Positions 7,809-16,393 of a stretch of 52,981 nucleotides of DNA are shown here, in pieces. Source of the stretch: Thiocapsa roseopersicina. Its GTDB lineage: Bacteria; Pseudomonadota; Gammaproteobacteria; Chromatiales; Chromatiaceae. The stretch lies in the NCBI RefSeq assembly GCF_900106925.1, contig NZ_FNNZ01000026.1, positions 1 through 52,981 of the forward strand, written 5' to 3'. Below the pieces are notes generated by a model, which was given only the letters and a program-made list of their open reading frames with translations, made no database searches and had not been told where the DNA came from. The first letter of the stretch is position 1. Each line of letters starts with the position of its first letter. The position numbers were made by a program, and so were the translations under genes.

Positions 7809-9233
7809 TCAATCCTGCAGGCGCTCCAGCTCGGTAATACCACCGCTGTTCTTGGCCTCGACCTTTGAATAAAGGTCGTAGAGCGCGGCCTGCAGGGCCT
7901 CCTCGATCACCGGGTGATAGAAGGGCATGCGCAGCAGGTCGCCAACGGTCAGGCCCTGCGCGATCGCCCAGCAGAGAAGATGGGCGAGGTTCTCGCCTTT
8001 GGGTCCGATCATCTCGCTGCCGAGGATGCGACCGGTCGCCTTGTCGCCGTAGACGCGGATGACCCCTTTGTTCTTGCCCATGATGAGCGCACGTCCGACC
8101 GGCGCGAGCTTGATCTGTCCGACTGCGGTGGTCTCCGGGTCGAGCGCGTTCCAGCGCATCCCGACGGCGCAGATGTTGGGGTCGCAGAAGTTGATGAAGA
8201 GCGGGGTCTTGCGGCGGAAGCGCTCGGGCGCGGCGGCGGTGTCGATGCGCGCGGCGTTGTAGCCCGCGATCTTGCCCTCGTCGCCGGCCTCGTGAAGGAT
8301 CGGCCGGTATCCGGAGACGTCGCCCGCGATGAAGACCGGTAGATCGCCGACCTGCATGCTGTTCGGATCGAAGGGCGGGATGCCGCGCGGGTCGAGCGAG
8401 ACGCCTAGGTTCTCCAGCCCGAGCCGCTCGACGTTGGGCACGCGCCCGATACTGCACAGCACCTTGTCGACCAGGACACTCTGCTCGCCCGCGGTGACCC
8501 GCAACCGGTCGCCTTCCTCGACGATCTCGGCGGGCACGCCCAGATGGATGGAAAACTCCTTGCCGAGCACCTCGATGGCGGATTGGTTGACCTCCGGGTC
8601 TTGAGCCCCGGCGATATGGTCGAGCGCATCGAACCCGGTGATCTCCACGCCCATCCGAGCCAGGCTTTGACCGATCTCTAGACCGATGGTCCCGAGTCCG
8701 ATCACCGCCATCGCGGCGGGCAGGTCCTCGAGCTCGAAGATGTCGTCGGTGGTGATGACGCGGTCGCCGAACGCCTTCCAGGGCTCGGGCACCAAGGGTC
8801 GCGAGCCGGTCGCAATCACGACGGCCTTGGCGCGAATCCGCTGACCGGCGACCTCGATCAGGGTCGGCTCGACGAAACGGGCGTAGTCCTGAATGAAGAG
8901 ATCCTCCGGCATGTCGTCGGTGCTGCTGCCGAGGACGCGATCCACGAAGGTGTCGCGCAGGTCCTGGACATGCTCGAGCGCCTCGGGGATATCCAGGGTC
9001 ATGCCCTCATGACCGTCGATGCCGAACTTGCCCAGATGCGTGCGCCGATGATAATCCTCGGCGATCTGGATCATGGCCTTGGACGGCATGCAGCCGACCC
9101 GGGCGCAGGTCGTTCCCGGCTCGCCCCCGTTGATCAGGACGAAGCTCTTGCCCGCTCGGCGGACCTGCCCCATTGCGTTCAGCCCGGCGGTGCCGGAGCC
9201 GATGATGGCGACGTCGACGTTGCGTTCTTTCAC
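7809..9233 (-). CDS. dihydrolipoamide dehydrogenase-like flavoprotein
   Basis: A class I pyridine nucleotide-disulfide oxidoreductase, 474 residues from a GTG at 9233. Seen: an N-terminal FAD-binding IIGSGTAGL motif; the redox-active disulfide in GTTCARVGCMPSK with the C-x4-C spacing of the family; a second dinucleotide fold VIGLGTIGLEIG for NAD(P); FIAGDVSG in the second FAD-binding region; and a C-terminal dimer domain containing HPVIEE, the His-Glu of the active site. I chose the GTG because GGGGAGAG lies just upstream; an ATG at 9281 would add 16 residues without a ribosome site. No 2-oxoacid dehydrogenase genes are adjacent, so the real electron acceptor or partner is open. Confidence 0.85.
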   Translation of the reverse strand: MKERNVDVAIIGSGTAGLNAMGQVRRAGKSFVLINGGEPGTTCARVGCMPSKAMIQIAEDYHRRTHLGKFGIDGHEGMTLDIPEALEHVQDLRDTFVDRVLGSSTDDMPEDLFIQDYARFVEPTLIEVAGQRIRAKAVVIATGSRPLVPEPWKAFGDRVITTDDIFELEDLPAAMAVIGLGTIGLEIGQSLARMGVEITGFDALDHIAGAQDPEVNQSAIEVLGKEFSIHLGVPAEIVEEGDRLRVTAGEQSVLVDKVLCSIGRVPNVERLGLENLGVSLDPRGIPPFDPNSMQVGDLPVFIAGDVSGYRPILHEAGDEGKIAGYNAARIDTAAAPERFRRKTPLFINFCDPNICAVGMRWNALDPETTAVGQIKLAPVGRALIMGKNKGVIRVYGDKATGRILGSEMIGPKGENLAHLLCWAIAQGLTVGDLLRMPFYHPVIEEALQAALYDLYSKVEAKNSGGITELERLQD

Positions 9234-9471
9234 CTGACTCTCCCCGGATAGGTCGCCGGATGACCCGACAGTTACGTTCATTGTCTATGCTCGCACGTCG
9301 CGATGACAATCCCATGCCGGCACCGCCGACCAGCTGCGGGTTCTTGACGCTGCCCGGACGAAGTTCGATGCTGCTCGTATTTTCGTGATTCCGCTCGGGT
9401 GGAAAGGCGGCTTTCGTCGATCCGCATCACCCGGGTCGACCGCCTCTTCCACTCCTCGGAGATTCACCCGA

Positions 9472-10281
9472 ATGACCTATTGCGTTGGACTCTGCCTCGA
9501 CCAGGGCCTTGTGATGGCATCCGACTCCCGCACCAACGCGGGCGTGGATTACATCTCCTCGTACAGCAAGCTGCATCTCTTCCAACCGGCGCCCGACCGG
9601 ATGTTCGTCCTGCTTGCAGCCGGCAACTTGGCAACCACCCAGGAGGTGTTGAACCGCATTCGTCGCGATCTCGATCAAGCGGCCAATCCGAGCCAAACCG
9701 ACCTGCCCCCCGCCGTCACGCTCGCAAACGTGGAGTACCTGTTCGAGGCGGCGAACTATATCGGCCAGGTGAACCTGGCGGTTCAAAACGAGCATGGTCC
9801 CGCGCTGCGACAGATCGGCGCGAGCGTCGAGGCCACCTTTATCCTGGGGGGACAGATCGGAGGTCAGCCCCACGGACTCTTCCTGATCTACCCGCAGGGA
9901 AACAGCATCGCCGCCACGCCCGAGACGCCCTTTCTCCAGATCGGAGAGAGCAAGTACGGTAAACCGATCCTGGACCAGATCGTGACGCCCACCCTCTCAC
10001 TCAACGACGGAGCACGCGTATGCCTGGTCTCGCTTGCCGGGACGACGCGGTCCAACCTGACCGTCGGGCCGCCCTTCGAGGTCGCGATCTGCCCGAAAGA
10101 CGCCTTGGCGCCGTCGCACCGCCTCCGGCTGGAGGAGGACTCCGCGGAGTTGAAAACATTGACCCGAGATTGGATCGAGAGTGTGCGCCATGCCTTCTTC
10201 GGCCTGCCTCACTTTCCGTGGGAGCAACCGGACACGGCAAGCGGCGCCGAGTCCGAGAGTCCGCATCAGATGCAGAGTTAA
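9472..10281 (+). CDS. Anbu, proteasome-type peptidase homologue
   Basis: A 269-residue protein of the Anbu (ancestral beta subunit, proteasome-like Ntn hydrolase) family. The protein starts MTYCVGL; removal of Met would expose Thr1 as nucleophile, with Asp17 (in ASDSRTN) and Lys32 (SYSKLHLF) in the positions of the Ntn-hydrolase active site. I chose the ATG at 9472 for this reason, although the frame is open further upstream. GGAG is about ten bases upstream. Anbu assembles into open rings and its substrates are poorly known. The usual neighbours (ATP-grasp, alpha-E and transglutaminase-like genes) are absent. The TAA stop is inside an A1 palindromic element. Confidence 0.88.
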   Translation: MTYCVGLCLDQGLVMASDSRTNAGVDYISSYSKLHLFQPAPDRMFVLLAAGNLATTQEVLNRIRRDLDQAANPSQTDLPPAVTLANVEYLFEAANYIGQVNLAVQNEHGPALRQIGASVEATFILGGQIGGQPHGLFLIYPQGNSIAATPETPFLQIGESKYGKPILDQIVTPTLSLNDGARVCLVSLAGTTRSNLTVGPPFEVAICPKDALAPSHRLRLEEDSAELKTLTRDWIESVRHAFFGLPHFPWEQPDTASGAESESPHQMQS

Positions 10282-10364
10282 ACCGCGCCCAACCCGGTAT
10301 GCGATGTTTTTGGATAGGATCGGCCCCGGCAGGCTTGACGATCGCTGGAGTCGGCGCGGTTTAA
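10278..10364 (+). repeat. palindromic element, A1 subtype
   Basis: An 87-bp element from TTAAACCGCGCC to GGCGCGGTTTAA. The inner part (GGTATGCGATGTTTTTGGAT and ATCGGCCCCGGCAG) closely matches the inverted copy at 40859-40945. It carries the stop codon of the Anbu gene and is followed by an extremely AT-rich spacer (10365-10390). Confidence 0.85.
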
Positions 10365-10386
10365 AATATTAAAAAAAATATATTAT

Positions 10387-10408
10387 TAATCCGCGTCCCC
10401 GCAAAGGG
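10387..10408 (-). repeat. half element, A family
   Basis: TAATCCGCGTCCCCGCAAAGGG matches, inverted, the right end of the element at 97-182 (CCCTTGCGGGGACGCGG). It sits where the A2 partner would be in a complete module, so this locus looks like a truncated A1-spacer-A2 module between the Anbu and PPK2 genes. Confidence 0.6.
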
Positions 10409-10441
10409 CTGTGGATGCACCAAGCGAGAGGAGGTGAGCGC

Positions 10442-11290
10442 ATGTCGAAACACGAGGGGAAGAAGAAAGCGAAGCACGAGGGGACAGCCCCCGAAACGGC
10501 CGCCCCCGGAGAGAAGATGCGCCGCAAGGATTACGAGCGCGAGCTCGGCGAGCTTCAAATCGAGCTCAGCGCCCTGCAGGCGTGGATCAAGCTCACCGGG
10601 CAGCGCGTGGTCATCGTCTTCGAGGGACGCGACGCCGCCGGCAAGGGCGGCACCATTCGCGCGATCACCGAGCGCCTGAGTCCACGCGTCTTCCAGGTCG
10701 TCGCCCTACCGGCGCCCTCCGACCGCGAGAAGACACAGCTCTACATGCAGCGTTATCTCAATCATTTCCCGGCGGCCGGCGAGGTCGTCATATTCGACCG
10801 CAGTTGGTACAACCGCGCCGGGGTGGAGATCGTGATGGGGTTCAGCACCGAGGACGAGCGCGATCACTTCCTGGTGGCGACCCCCTGGTTCGAGAACAAC
10901 CTGGTCGAGCAAGGCATCACGCTGATCAAATACTGGCTCGAGGTCGGCGAGGTCGAGCAAGAGCGACGTTTCCGCGCCCGCATCGAAGACCCCGTGCGGC
11001 AGTGGAAGCTCTCTCCGATGGACCTGGAGTCCCGCAAGCGCTGGTACGAATACTCACGCGCACGCGACCTCATGCTGAGCGCCACCGACACGGATGCGGC
11101 CCCTTGGTCGATCGTGCGCTCCGACGACAAGAAGCGGGCACGCCTCAACGTGATCCGCCACCTGCTGAGCCAATTCCCGTACGACCCGCTGCCCAAAACC
11201 AAGGTCAAGCTGCCGGATCGCGACATGGAGGACGCCTACGACGACCAGGCGACGATGGTCGATCGGAGATGGATCCCCGAGCATTGGTAA
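10442..11290 (+). CDS. ppk2: polyphosphate kinase 2 (PPK2) family
   Basis: A 282-residue cytoplasmic kinase that transfers phosphate between polyphosphate and nucleotides. Seen: Walker A GRDAAGKGG, the lid and Walker B region DRSWYNRAGVE, and the family-typical WYEYSRARDLMLSATDT. Length and motifs fit the short single-domain PPK2 proteins; nucleotide preference cannot be judged. The start at 10442 is set by a near-perfect ribosome site (AGGAGGTGAGCGC); an in-frame ATG at 10415 lacks one. The N-terminal 25 residues are lysine-rich and probably disordered. A Fic gene follows 46 bp downstream. Confidence 0.92.
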   Translation: MSKHEGKKKAKHEGTAPETAAPGEKMRRKDYERELGELQIELSALQAWIKLTGQRVVIVFEGRDAAGKGGTIRAITERLSPRVFQVVALPAPSDREKTQLYMQRYLNHFPAAGEVVIFDRSWYNRAGVEIVMGFSTEDERDHFLVATPWFENNLVEQGITLIKYWLEVGEVEQERRFRARIEDPVRQWKLSPMDLESRKRWYEYSRARDLMLSATDTDAAPWSIVRSDDKKRARLNVIRHLLSQFPYDPLPKTKVKLPDRDMEDAYDDQATMVDRRWIPEHW

Positions 11291-11336
11291 GCAGGTCGGT
11301 TCCGCGGACAAGGCCGCCGACGCACCGAAGGAAACC

Positions 11337-12095
11337 ATGACGATGGCCGAGATCGAGACTCTTCTCAAGCAGATCGACGGTCTGAAGACCCGGCTCGATG
11401 CCGCTCGGCCATTGACCAGCGCACAACTTCAACAAGCGCTGGATATCGAGTACACCTACGAAAGCAACCGCATCGAGGGCAACACCCTCACCCTGCGCGA
11501 GACCGATCTGGTGGTCAACAAGGGCCTCACGATCGGCGGCAAGCCCCTGCGCGAGCATCTCGAGGCGATCAACCACTACGAAGCCATCCTCTATATCCGT
11601 GAGCTGGCGGCCCGGGGCACGGCACTGGATGAAGCCGAGGTGCGTCACATTCATGCGCTGGTGCTGCGCGGCATCGACCGCGACAACGCCGGGCGCTACC
11701 GCAACCTGCCGGTGATGATCTCCGGCAGCCGCCATCTGCCGCCGCAGCCTTGGGCCGTACCCAAGCTGATGGAGGACTACGGGCGGTGGCTTACAGAGGA
11801 ATCCTTGCGCCTGCACCCCGTTGTACGCGCCGCCGAGGCCCACGAGCGGCTGGTCACGATCCATCCTTTTCTCGACGGCAATGGCCGCACGGCGCGATTG
11901 GTCATGAATCTGGGCCTGCTGGCCGACGGCTACTGCATCGCCAATATCCCCGGCGACACCGACAGCCGCCGCGCCTACTACGATGCCTTGGAGAAGGCCA
12001 ATCTGGAGGCCGACAGAACCGACTTCATTACCTTGATCGCCGGGCATGTCCTGCACGCCATGCAGACCCTGCTGGAACGTCTCGGGGCGGGGTGA
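11337..12095 (+). CDS. Fic-domain protein (probable AMPylator) with N-terminal autoinhibitory helix
   Basis: A 252-residue Fic/DOC-fold protein. The catalytic motif is HPFLDGNGRTAR, complete for AMP transfer (H, F, D, GNGR). SNRIEGN near residue 40 matches the inhibitory (S/T)xxxE(G/N) motif, so this is a class II Fic enzyme with its own inhibitory helix at the N-terminus. The inhibitory glutamate normally blocks productive ATP binding. There is no separate antitoxin gene nearby, consistent with internal inhibition. AAGGA lies just upstream of the ATG. Targets are unknown. It may be co-transcribed with ppk2. Confidence 0.9.
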   Translation: MTMAEIETLLKQIDGLKTRLDAARPLTSAQLQQALDIEYTYESNRIEGNTLTLRETDLVVNKGLTIGGKPLREHLEAINHYEAILYIRELAARGTALDEAEVRHIHALVLRGIDRDNAGRYRNLPVMISGSRHLPPQPWAVPKLMEDYGRWLTEESLRLHPVVRAAEAHERLVTIHPFLDGNGRTARLVMNLGLLADGYCIANIPGDTDSRRAYYDALEKANLEADRTDFITLIAGHVLHAMQTLLERLGAG

Positions 12096-12120
12096 GTGAC
12101 GGCTTCCGCTGCGCAATGAC

Positions 12121-12838
12121 TCAGAAGCTGTAGCTCGCCGTGAGGCCGATCAGGAAACCGGTGCCGGGACCGGGCGCGTAGAACCGGCCGTTTGCGTCGT
12201 TGACGCTCACCGCGGAGATGTCCGCTTCGACGGTCGTGAGATTGAGCGTCGGCGCGACGGTACGGCAAGGAATGCCTGCGCAGGTCGAGAAGCTCTCGGT
12301 GAATTCGCTGTCCAGATAGGTCGCCGCCAGAGAGCCGACAAAGCCCCGACCAAGGGTTGACTCCAGCAGCAGCTCAACACCTCGGCGACGGGGTGCGGGC
12401 GCATTCCGGTAGGTTGCACGTCCGCCCCCGTTGGTCGTCACGGTCAGCTCGTCGTCGGTGTCGATCTGGAAGAGTACGAGGTTCAGGCGGGCGTCCTCGC
12501 CAAGCAGGAACTTGGCGCCGATCTCGTAATGCCGACTCACGGCGGGATCCGGACTTGAGCTTGCTGTTGGCCTGCTCCTTGGCCGCACGGCTCCAATCGC
12601 GATAGCCGTCGGTCTGCGCGCGGTAGATCCTCGGAGATCAGCACCATCGGCTTCTGGCTCTGGATGATCGCCTTGTCCAGGACATCGATGGCGACCGGCA
12701 GCTCGAAGGTGTTTTCGCCCGAGCGGGTAGCGGTCACCACCAACGAGGCGAGCTCTATCGTCTCCTCATCGGACACCACCGGCTGGAGCCCCTGCGCGAG
12801 CGCAGTCCCGCACTGGAAAGCCGCAGCCCAACCGCAAG
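12121..12838 (-). pseudogene. remnant of a TonB-dependent outer-membrane receptor
   Basis: Two pieces of one receptor remain in different frames. At 12660-12838 there is an N-terminal piece: the end of a signal-peptide-like ALAQ, then IELASLVVTATRSGEN and a plug-domain start. At 12121-12560 there is a C-terminal barrel piece with RHYEIGAKFLLGEDARL, RRRGVELLLE and a final GLTASYSF ending in an aromatic residue, the outer-membrane barrel signature. Most of the plug and barrel (several hundred residues) is missing between them, and the junction carries a short stretch I cannot place. It is therefore a deleted and frameshifted gene. The substrate is unknown. Confidence 0.8.
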
Positions 12839-12917
12839 GCCGCCGCGAGTCGGCGCTGCACGCCGCGCGACGCGACCGATGAACGCGCCGACTGCGCGAG
12901 TCACTCGGGTGTCCCGA

Positions 12918-13826
12918 TCAAGACGCGCAGCCCAACCCGTCGTAATGCGCATAGATCCGTGACCAGGCATCCTCCGCGGTCTCGACGAAGCTGAATAGAT
13001 CAAGGTCGGCGCGACTGACCACACCTTCATCGACCAGCGCCTCGAAGTTGATGACGCGCTCCCAGAACGCCCGCCCGAAGAGCATCACGGGCATGGGTCG
13101 AATCTTCTTTGTCTGAATCAAGCAGAGCGTCTCGAAGAGCTCGTCGAAGGTGCCGAAGCCGCCGGGGAAGACCACCAATGCCTTCGCACGCATCAGGAAA
13201 TGCATCTTGCGCAGGGCGAAATAATGGAACTGGAACGACAGCTCCGGGGTGATGTAGGCGTTCGGGGCCTGCTCGTGCGGGAGCGTGATGCTGAGCCCGA
13301 TCGAGACGGCATCGACGTCGGCGGCGCCGCGATTGGCCGCCTCCATGATGCCGGGGCCGCCACCCGTGACGATGACGAAGCAGCGTGATTCCGCGTCCTG
13401 CTCCTGCTCGGAGACGATGCGCGCGAAACGCCTCGCCTCCGCATAGTAGTGCGAGCGATCGAGCGCACGCCGACAGCGCTCGACCGCGGCTTGGGCCTGT
13501 TCATCCGTCGGCGCGGCAGCCCGCGCACGCTCGGCGTCCACCAGGTTCTGCGCAGCCGTCTCGGGATCCGGAATCCGCGCACTGCCGAAGACCACGATGG
13601 TGGACTCGACCCGCTGATCCTGAAGCTCCAGCTCGGGCTTGAGCAGCTCGAGCTGCAGGCGCAGCGGCCGGGCCTCGTCGCGCATCAGAAAATCGACATC
13701 CGTATAGGCGAGACGGTAGGCCGCAGAGCGCGTCTGCGGCGTCGAGCTGGTCTCGGCCGCCCACGCGGCATCCTCGCGGGCGGTCGGCAAGGCGTCGTGA
13801 TCGCGGTCGGTTGGTTTGGGAATCAT
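12918..13826 (-). CDS. LOG-family (TIGR00730-like) Rossmann-fold protein
   Basis: A 302-residue protein with the PGGFGTFDELFE motif (PGGxGTxxE) of the LOG/lysine-decarboxylase-like family, preceded by VVTGGGPGIMEAANRGA. Characterised relatives are cytokinin-riboside-monophosphate phosphoribohydrolases or general nucleotide 5'-monophosphate hydrolases, and the conserved R and E residues are present here. An N-terminal extension of about 110 residues, partly helical and charged, precedes the core; it is seen in the longer bacterial subgroup. The real bacterial substrate is uncertain. It lies downstream of pilU on the same strand with a 45-bp gap. Confidence 0.85.
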   Translation of the reverse strand: MIPKPTDRDHDALPTAREDAAWAAETSSTPQTRSAAYRLAYTDVDFLMRDEARPLRLQLELLKPELELQDQRVESTIVVFGSARIPDPETAAQNLVDAERARAAAPTDEQAQAAVERCRRALDRSHYYAEARRFARIVSEQEQDAESRCFVIVTGGGPGIMEAANRGAADVDAVSIGLSITLPHEQAPNAYITPELSFQFHYFALRKMHFLMRAKALVVFPGGFGTFDELFETLCLIQTKKIRPMPVMLFGRAFWERVINFEALVDEGVVSRADLDLFSFVETAEDAWSRIYAHYDGLGCAS

Positions 13827-13871
13827 GCGCGGGGCTCTCGGAGTCGGTTGCGGATTCGGGGCAAGCTCGGA

Positions 13872-15029
13872 TCAAGGTCGCCGGCCGCGATGCGCGTCGT
13901 CATGCACGAGGGAAACCCCGTCGATCATGCGATCCGTCGCCTCGCGCTGCGCGGCGCCGCCCTGAAGCTTGATGACGAGCCGCACCTCGTTGGCGGAGTC
14001 GGCGTAACGCAATGCGTCCTCGTAGCTGACCTCGCCCTCTTGATAGAGATTGAAGAGGGCCTGATCGAAGGTGATCATGCCCTGCTCGTTGGACTTCTTC
14101 ATCAGCTCTTTGAGCTTGTGCACCTCACCCTTGCGGATCAGATCGGAGGCCAACGGCGTGTTCAACAGGATCTCCACGACCGCACGACGCCCCGGGCCGC
14201 TCTTGCGCGGGGCGAGCTGCTGTGCGACGACGGCCTTGAGATTCAGCGACAGATCGAGCAGAAGCTGGTTGCGCGAGTCGTCCGGAAAGAAGCTGATGAT
14301 GCGGTCCAGCGCCTGGTTGGCATTGTTGGCGTGCAGGGTCGCCAAGACGAGATGGCCGGTCTCGGCGAAGGCGATGGCGTATTCCATGGTCGCGCGCGTG
14401 CGGATCTCGCCGATCAGGATGACATCCGGGGCCTGACGCAGGGTGTTCTTGAGCGCGACCTCGTAGGACTCGGTATCCACGCCCACCTCGCGCTGGGTGA
14501 TGATGCAGCCGTGATGCTCGTGGACGAACTCGATGGGATCCTCGACCGTAATGATGTGGCCCGAGCTGTGCCGGTTGCGATACCCCACCAGCGCAGCGAG
14601 CGAGGTCGATTTGCCCGTCCCGGTGCCGCCGACGAAGATCAACATGCCGCGCTTGGTCATCGCCAGCTCGCGCAGGATCGATGGGAGCTTGAGCGCCTCG
14701 ATGGTCGGAATGTCGGTCTCGATCCGGCGCAAGACCATCCCGGTCGCCTCGCGCTGGACGAATGCGCTGACGCGGAACCGTCCCAAGTGCGGGCGATCGA
14801 TCGCGAACTGACACTCCTTGGTCGCGCGAAACTCCTCGCGCTGGCGATCGTTCATGAGGCCGAGCACCATGTCGTGTGCCTGCTCGGCCGACAAGGGATG
14901 CTTCGTGGCGGGATAAATGGCCCCGTCGATCTTGACGCTGGGCGGCCAGCCTGCGGTGATGAAGAGGTCGGACGCCTTGCGCTCGACGACCATGCTCAAC
15001 AGTTGCTCGATTGCACGATTTAGGTCCAT
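13872..15029 (-). CDS. pilU: type IV pilus retraction ATPase PilU
   Basis: A 385-residue PilT-like hexameric ATPase that helps PilT retract type IV pili from the inner-membrane base. Seen: N-terminal PAS-like region with DLFITAG, Walker A GGTGTGKST, an acidic region around TVEDPIEF, Walker B region ILIGEIRTRATMEYAI, and the His box ETGHLVLATLHANNA. The C-terminal tail after the ATPase core is longer and more charged than in PilT, as expected for PilU. I chose the ATG at 15029 because GAGG lies upstream and the protein then begins MDLNRAIEQLL, as in PilU proteins. It lies 157 bp after pilT on the same strand. Confidence 0.93.
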   Translation of the reverse strand: MDLNRAIEQLLSMVVERKASDLFITAGWPPSVKIDGAIYPATKHPLSAEQAHDMVLGLMNDRQREEFRATKECQFAIDRPHLGRFRVSAFVQREATGMVLRRIETDIPTIEALKLPSILRELAMTKRGMLIFVGGTGTGKSTSLAALVGYRNRHSSGHIITVEDPIEFVHEHHGCIITQREVGVDTESYEVALKNTLRQAPDVILIGEIRTRATMEYAIAFAETGHLVLATLHANNANQALDRIISFFPDDSRNQLLLDLSLNLKAVVAQQLAPRKSGPGRRAVVEILLNTPLASDLIRKGEVHKLKELMKKSNEQGMITFDQALFNLYQEGEVSYEDALRYADSANEVRLVIKLQGGAAQREATDRMIDGVSLVHDDAHRGRRP

Positions 15030-15186
15030 ACGAGACCTCGGTTTTAAGAAAGACGCTCCCGGGCGGCAGCCATCCATGCTCGGCCGGACCTTCGATTCGC
15101 AAACGATCGACATCCTCCGAAATCGGCAGCGTGCAGGGCGGGGCCCTCAACCAACGCTCGGCCCGGCAAGGTTCGTCGGGGCGGGA

Positions 15187-16224
15187 TCAGGTAAAGCCGT
15201 CCTTGTTCTGGGCCTTCATCCGCGCGTCCTTGCGCGACACCAACCCCTGCTGGACCAACTCCTTGAGGTTCTGATCCAGGGTCTGCATGCCGTGCGCTTG
15301 TCCGGTCTGGATCGCCGAATACATCTGGGCCACCTTGGCCTCGCGGATCAGGTTACGGATGGCCGGCGTGCCGATCATGATCTCGTGCGCAGCGACCCGC
15401 CCGCCGCCGACCCGCTTCAACAGCGTCTGCGCGATGACCGAGCGCAGAGACTCCGAGAGCATCGCCCGGATCATCTCCTTCTCCGCCGCGGGAAAGACGT
15501 CGATGATGCGGTCGATGGTCTTGGCCGCCGAGGTAGTGTGCAGCGTCCCGAAGACCAAATGCCCGGTTTCGGCCGCGGTCATCGCCAGCCGAATGGTCTC
15601 GAGATCGCGCATCTCGCCGACCAGGATGATGTCCGGATCCTGACGCAGCGCAGAGCGCAACGCCTCGCTGAAGCCCAGCGTATCCTTGTGCACTTCGCGT
15701 TGGTTGACCAGACACTTCTTGCTGGTATGCACGAACTCGATGGGATCTTCGATAGTGAGGATGTGCGCGTACTCGGTCTCGTTGAGATAGTCGACCATCG
15801 CCGCGAGGGTCGTGGACTTTCCCGAGCCGGTCGGCCCGGTCACCAGGATGAGGCCGCGCGGGACACTGACGATTTCCTTGAAGCTCTCGGGCGCGTTGAG
15901 CTCTTCAAGCGACAAGACCTTGGAGGGGATGGTCCGAAAAACGGCACCGGCACCGCGCTTCTGGTTGAAGGCGTTGACGCGGAATCGGGCCAGCCCCGGA
16001 ATCTCGAACGAGAAGTCCGTTTCCAGAAACTCCTCGTAGTCCTTGCGTTGCTTGTCGTTCATGATGTCGTAGACAAGCGAATGCACCGAGCGATGCTCGA
16101 GCGGCGGGACATTGATGCGGCGCATGTCGCCGTCGACACGGATCATCGGCGGCAGGCCGGCCGAGAGATGCAGGTCCGAGGCGTTGTTTTTGACGCTGAA
16201 GGCCAGTAGTTCGGCGATATCCAC
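15187..16224 (-). CDS. pilT: type IV pilus retraction ATPase PilT
   Basis: A 345-residue retraction motor of type IV pili, active as a hexamer at the inner membrane. Seen: the start MDIAELLAFSVKNNASDLHLSAGLPP typical of PilT, Walker A TGPTGSGKST, the acidic segment TIEDPIEF, Walker B DIILVGEMRDLETIRLAM, the His box TGHLVFGTLHTTSA, and the C-terminal AIRNLIRE motif needed for retraction. Length is that of E. coli and Pseudomonas PilT. An A-family half repeat lies just upstream of the start. Together with pilU it indicates twitching motility, although no other type IV pilus genes are in the window. Confidence 0.95.
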   Translation of the reverse strand: MDIAELLAFSVKNNASDLHLSAGLPPMIRVDGDMRRINVPPLEHRSVHSLVYDIMNDKQRKDYEEFLETDFSFEIPGLARFRVNAFNQKRGAGAVFRTIPSKVLSLEELNAPESFKEIVSVPRGLILVTGPTGSGKSTTLAAMVDYLNETEYAHILTIEDPIEFVHTSKKCLVNQREVHKDTLGFSEALRSALRQDPDIILVGEMRDLETIRLAMTAAETGHLVFGTLHTTSAAKTIDRIIDVFPAAEKEMIRAMLSESLRSVIAQTLLKRVGGGRVAAHEIMIGTPAIRNLIREAKVAQMYSAIQTGQAHGMQTLDQNLKELVQQGLVSRKDARMKAQNKDGFT

Positions 16225-16237
16225 GAATCACTCCCGA

Positions 16238-16264
16238 TTAAACCGCGTCCGGCATGACACGGTC
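16238..16264 (+). repeat. half element, A family, upstream of pilT
   Basis: TTAAACCGCGTCCGGCATGA matches the left end of the A2 elements, but no right end is seen. It lies 13 bp upstream of the pilT start. Confidence 0.6.
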
Positions 16265-16393
16265 TAGCATAGCCCGAAGAGCCGGCCTCGGTCTCGATGG
16301 ATCCATCGGCGGCGCGTTTCGCCCCCATGCCGTTTAGAGTTCCGGATCGAGACCGACCACGGATCACGTCCAGACCCTCCGGAGCCCCGTCCG

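Noticed and set aside
13449-16209. Long plus-strand open frames opposite pilU and pilT
   Set aside because: They mirror real minus-strand ATPase genes and have histidine- and arginine-rich translations with no domains.
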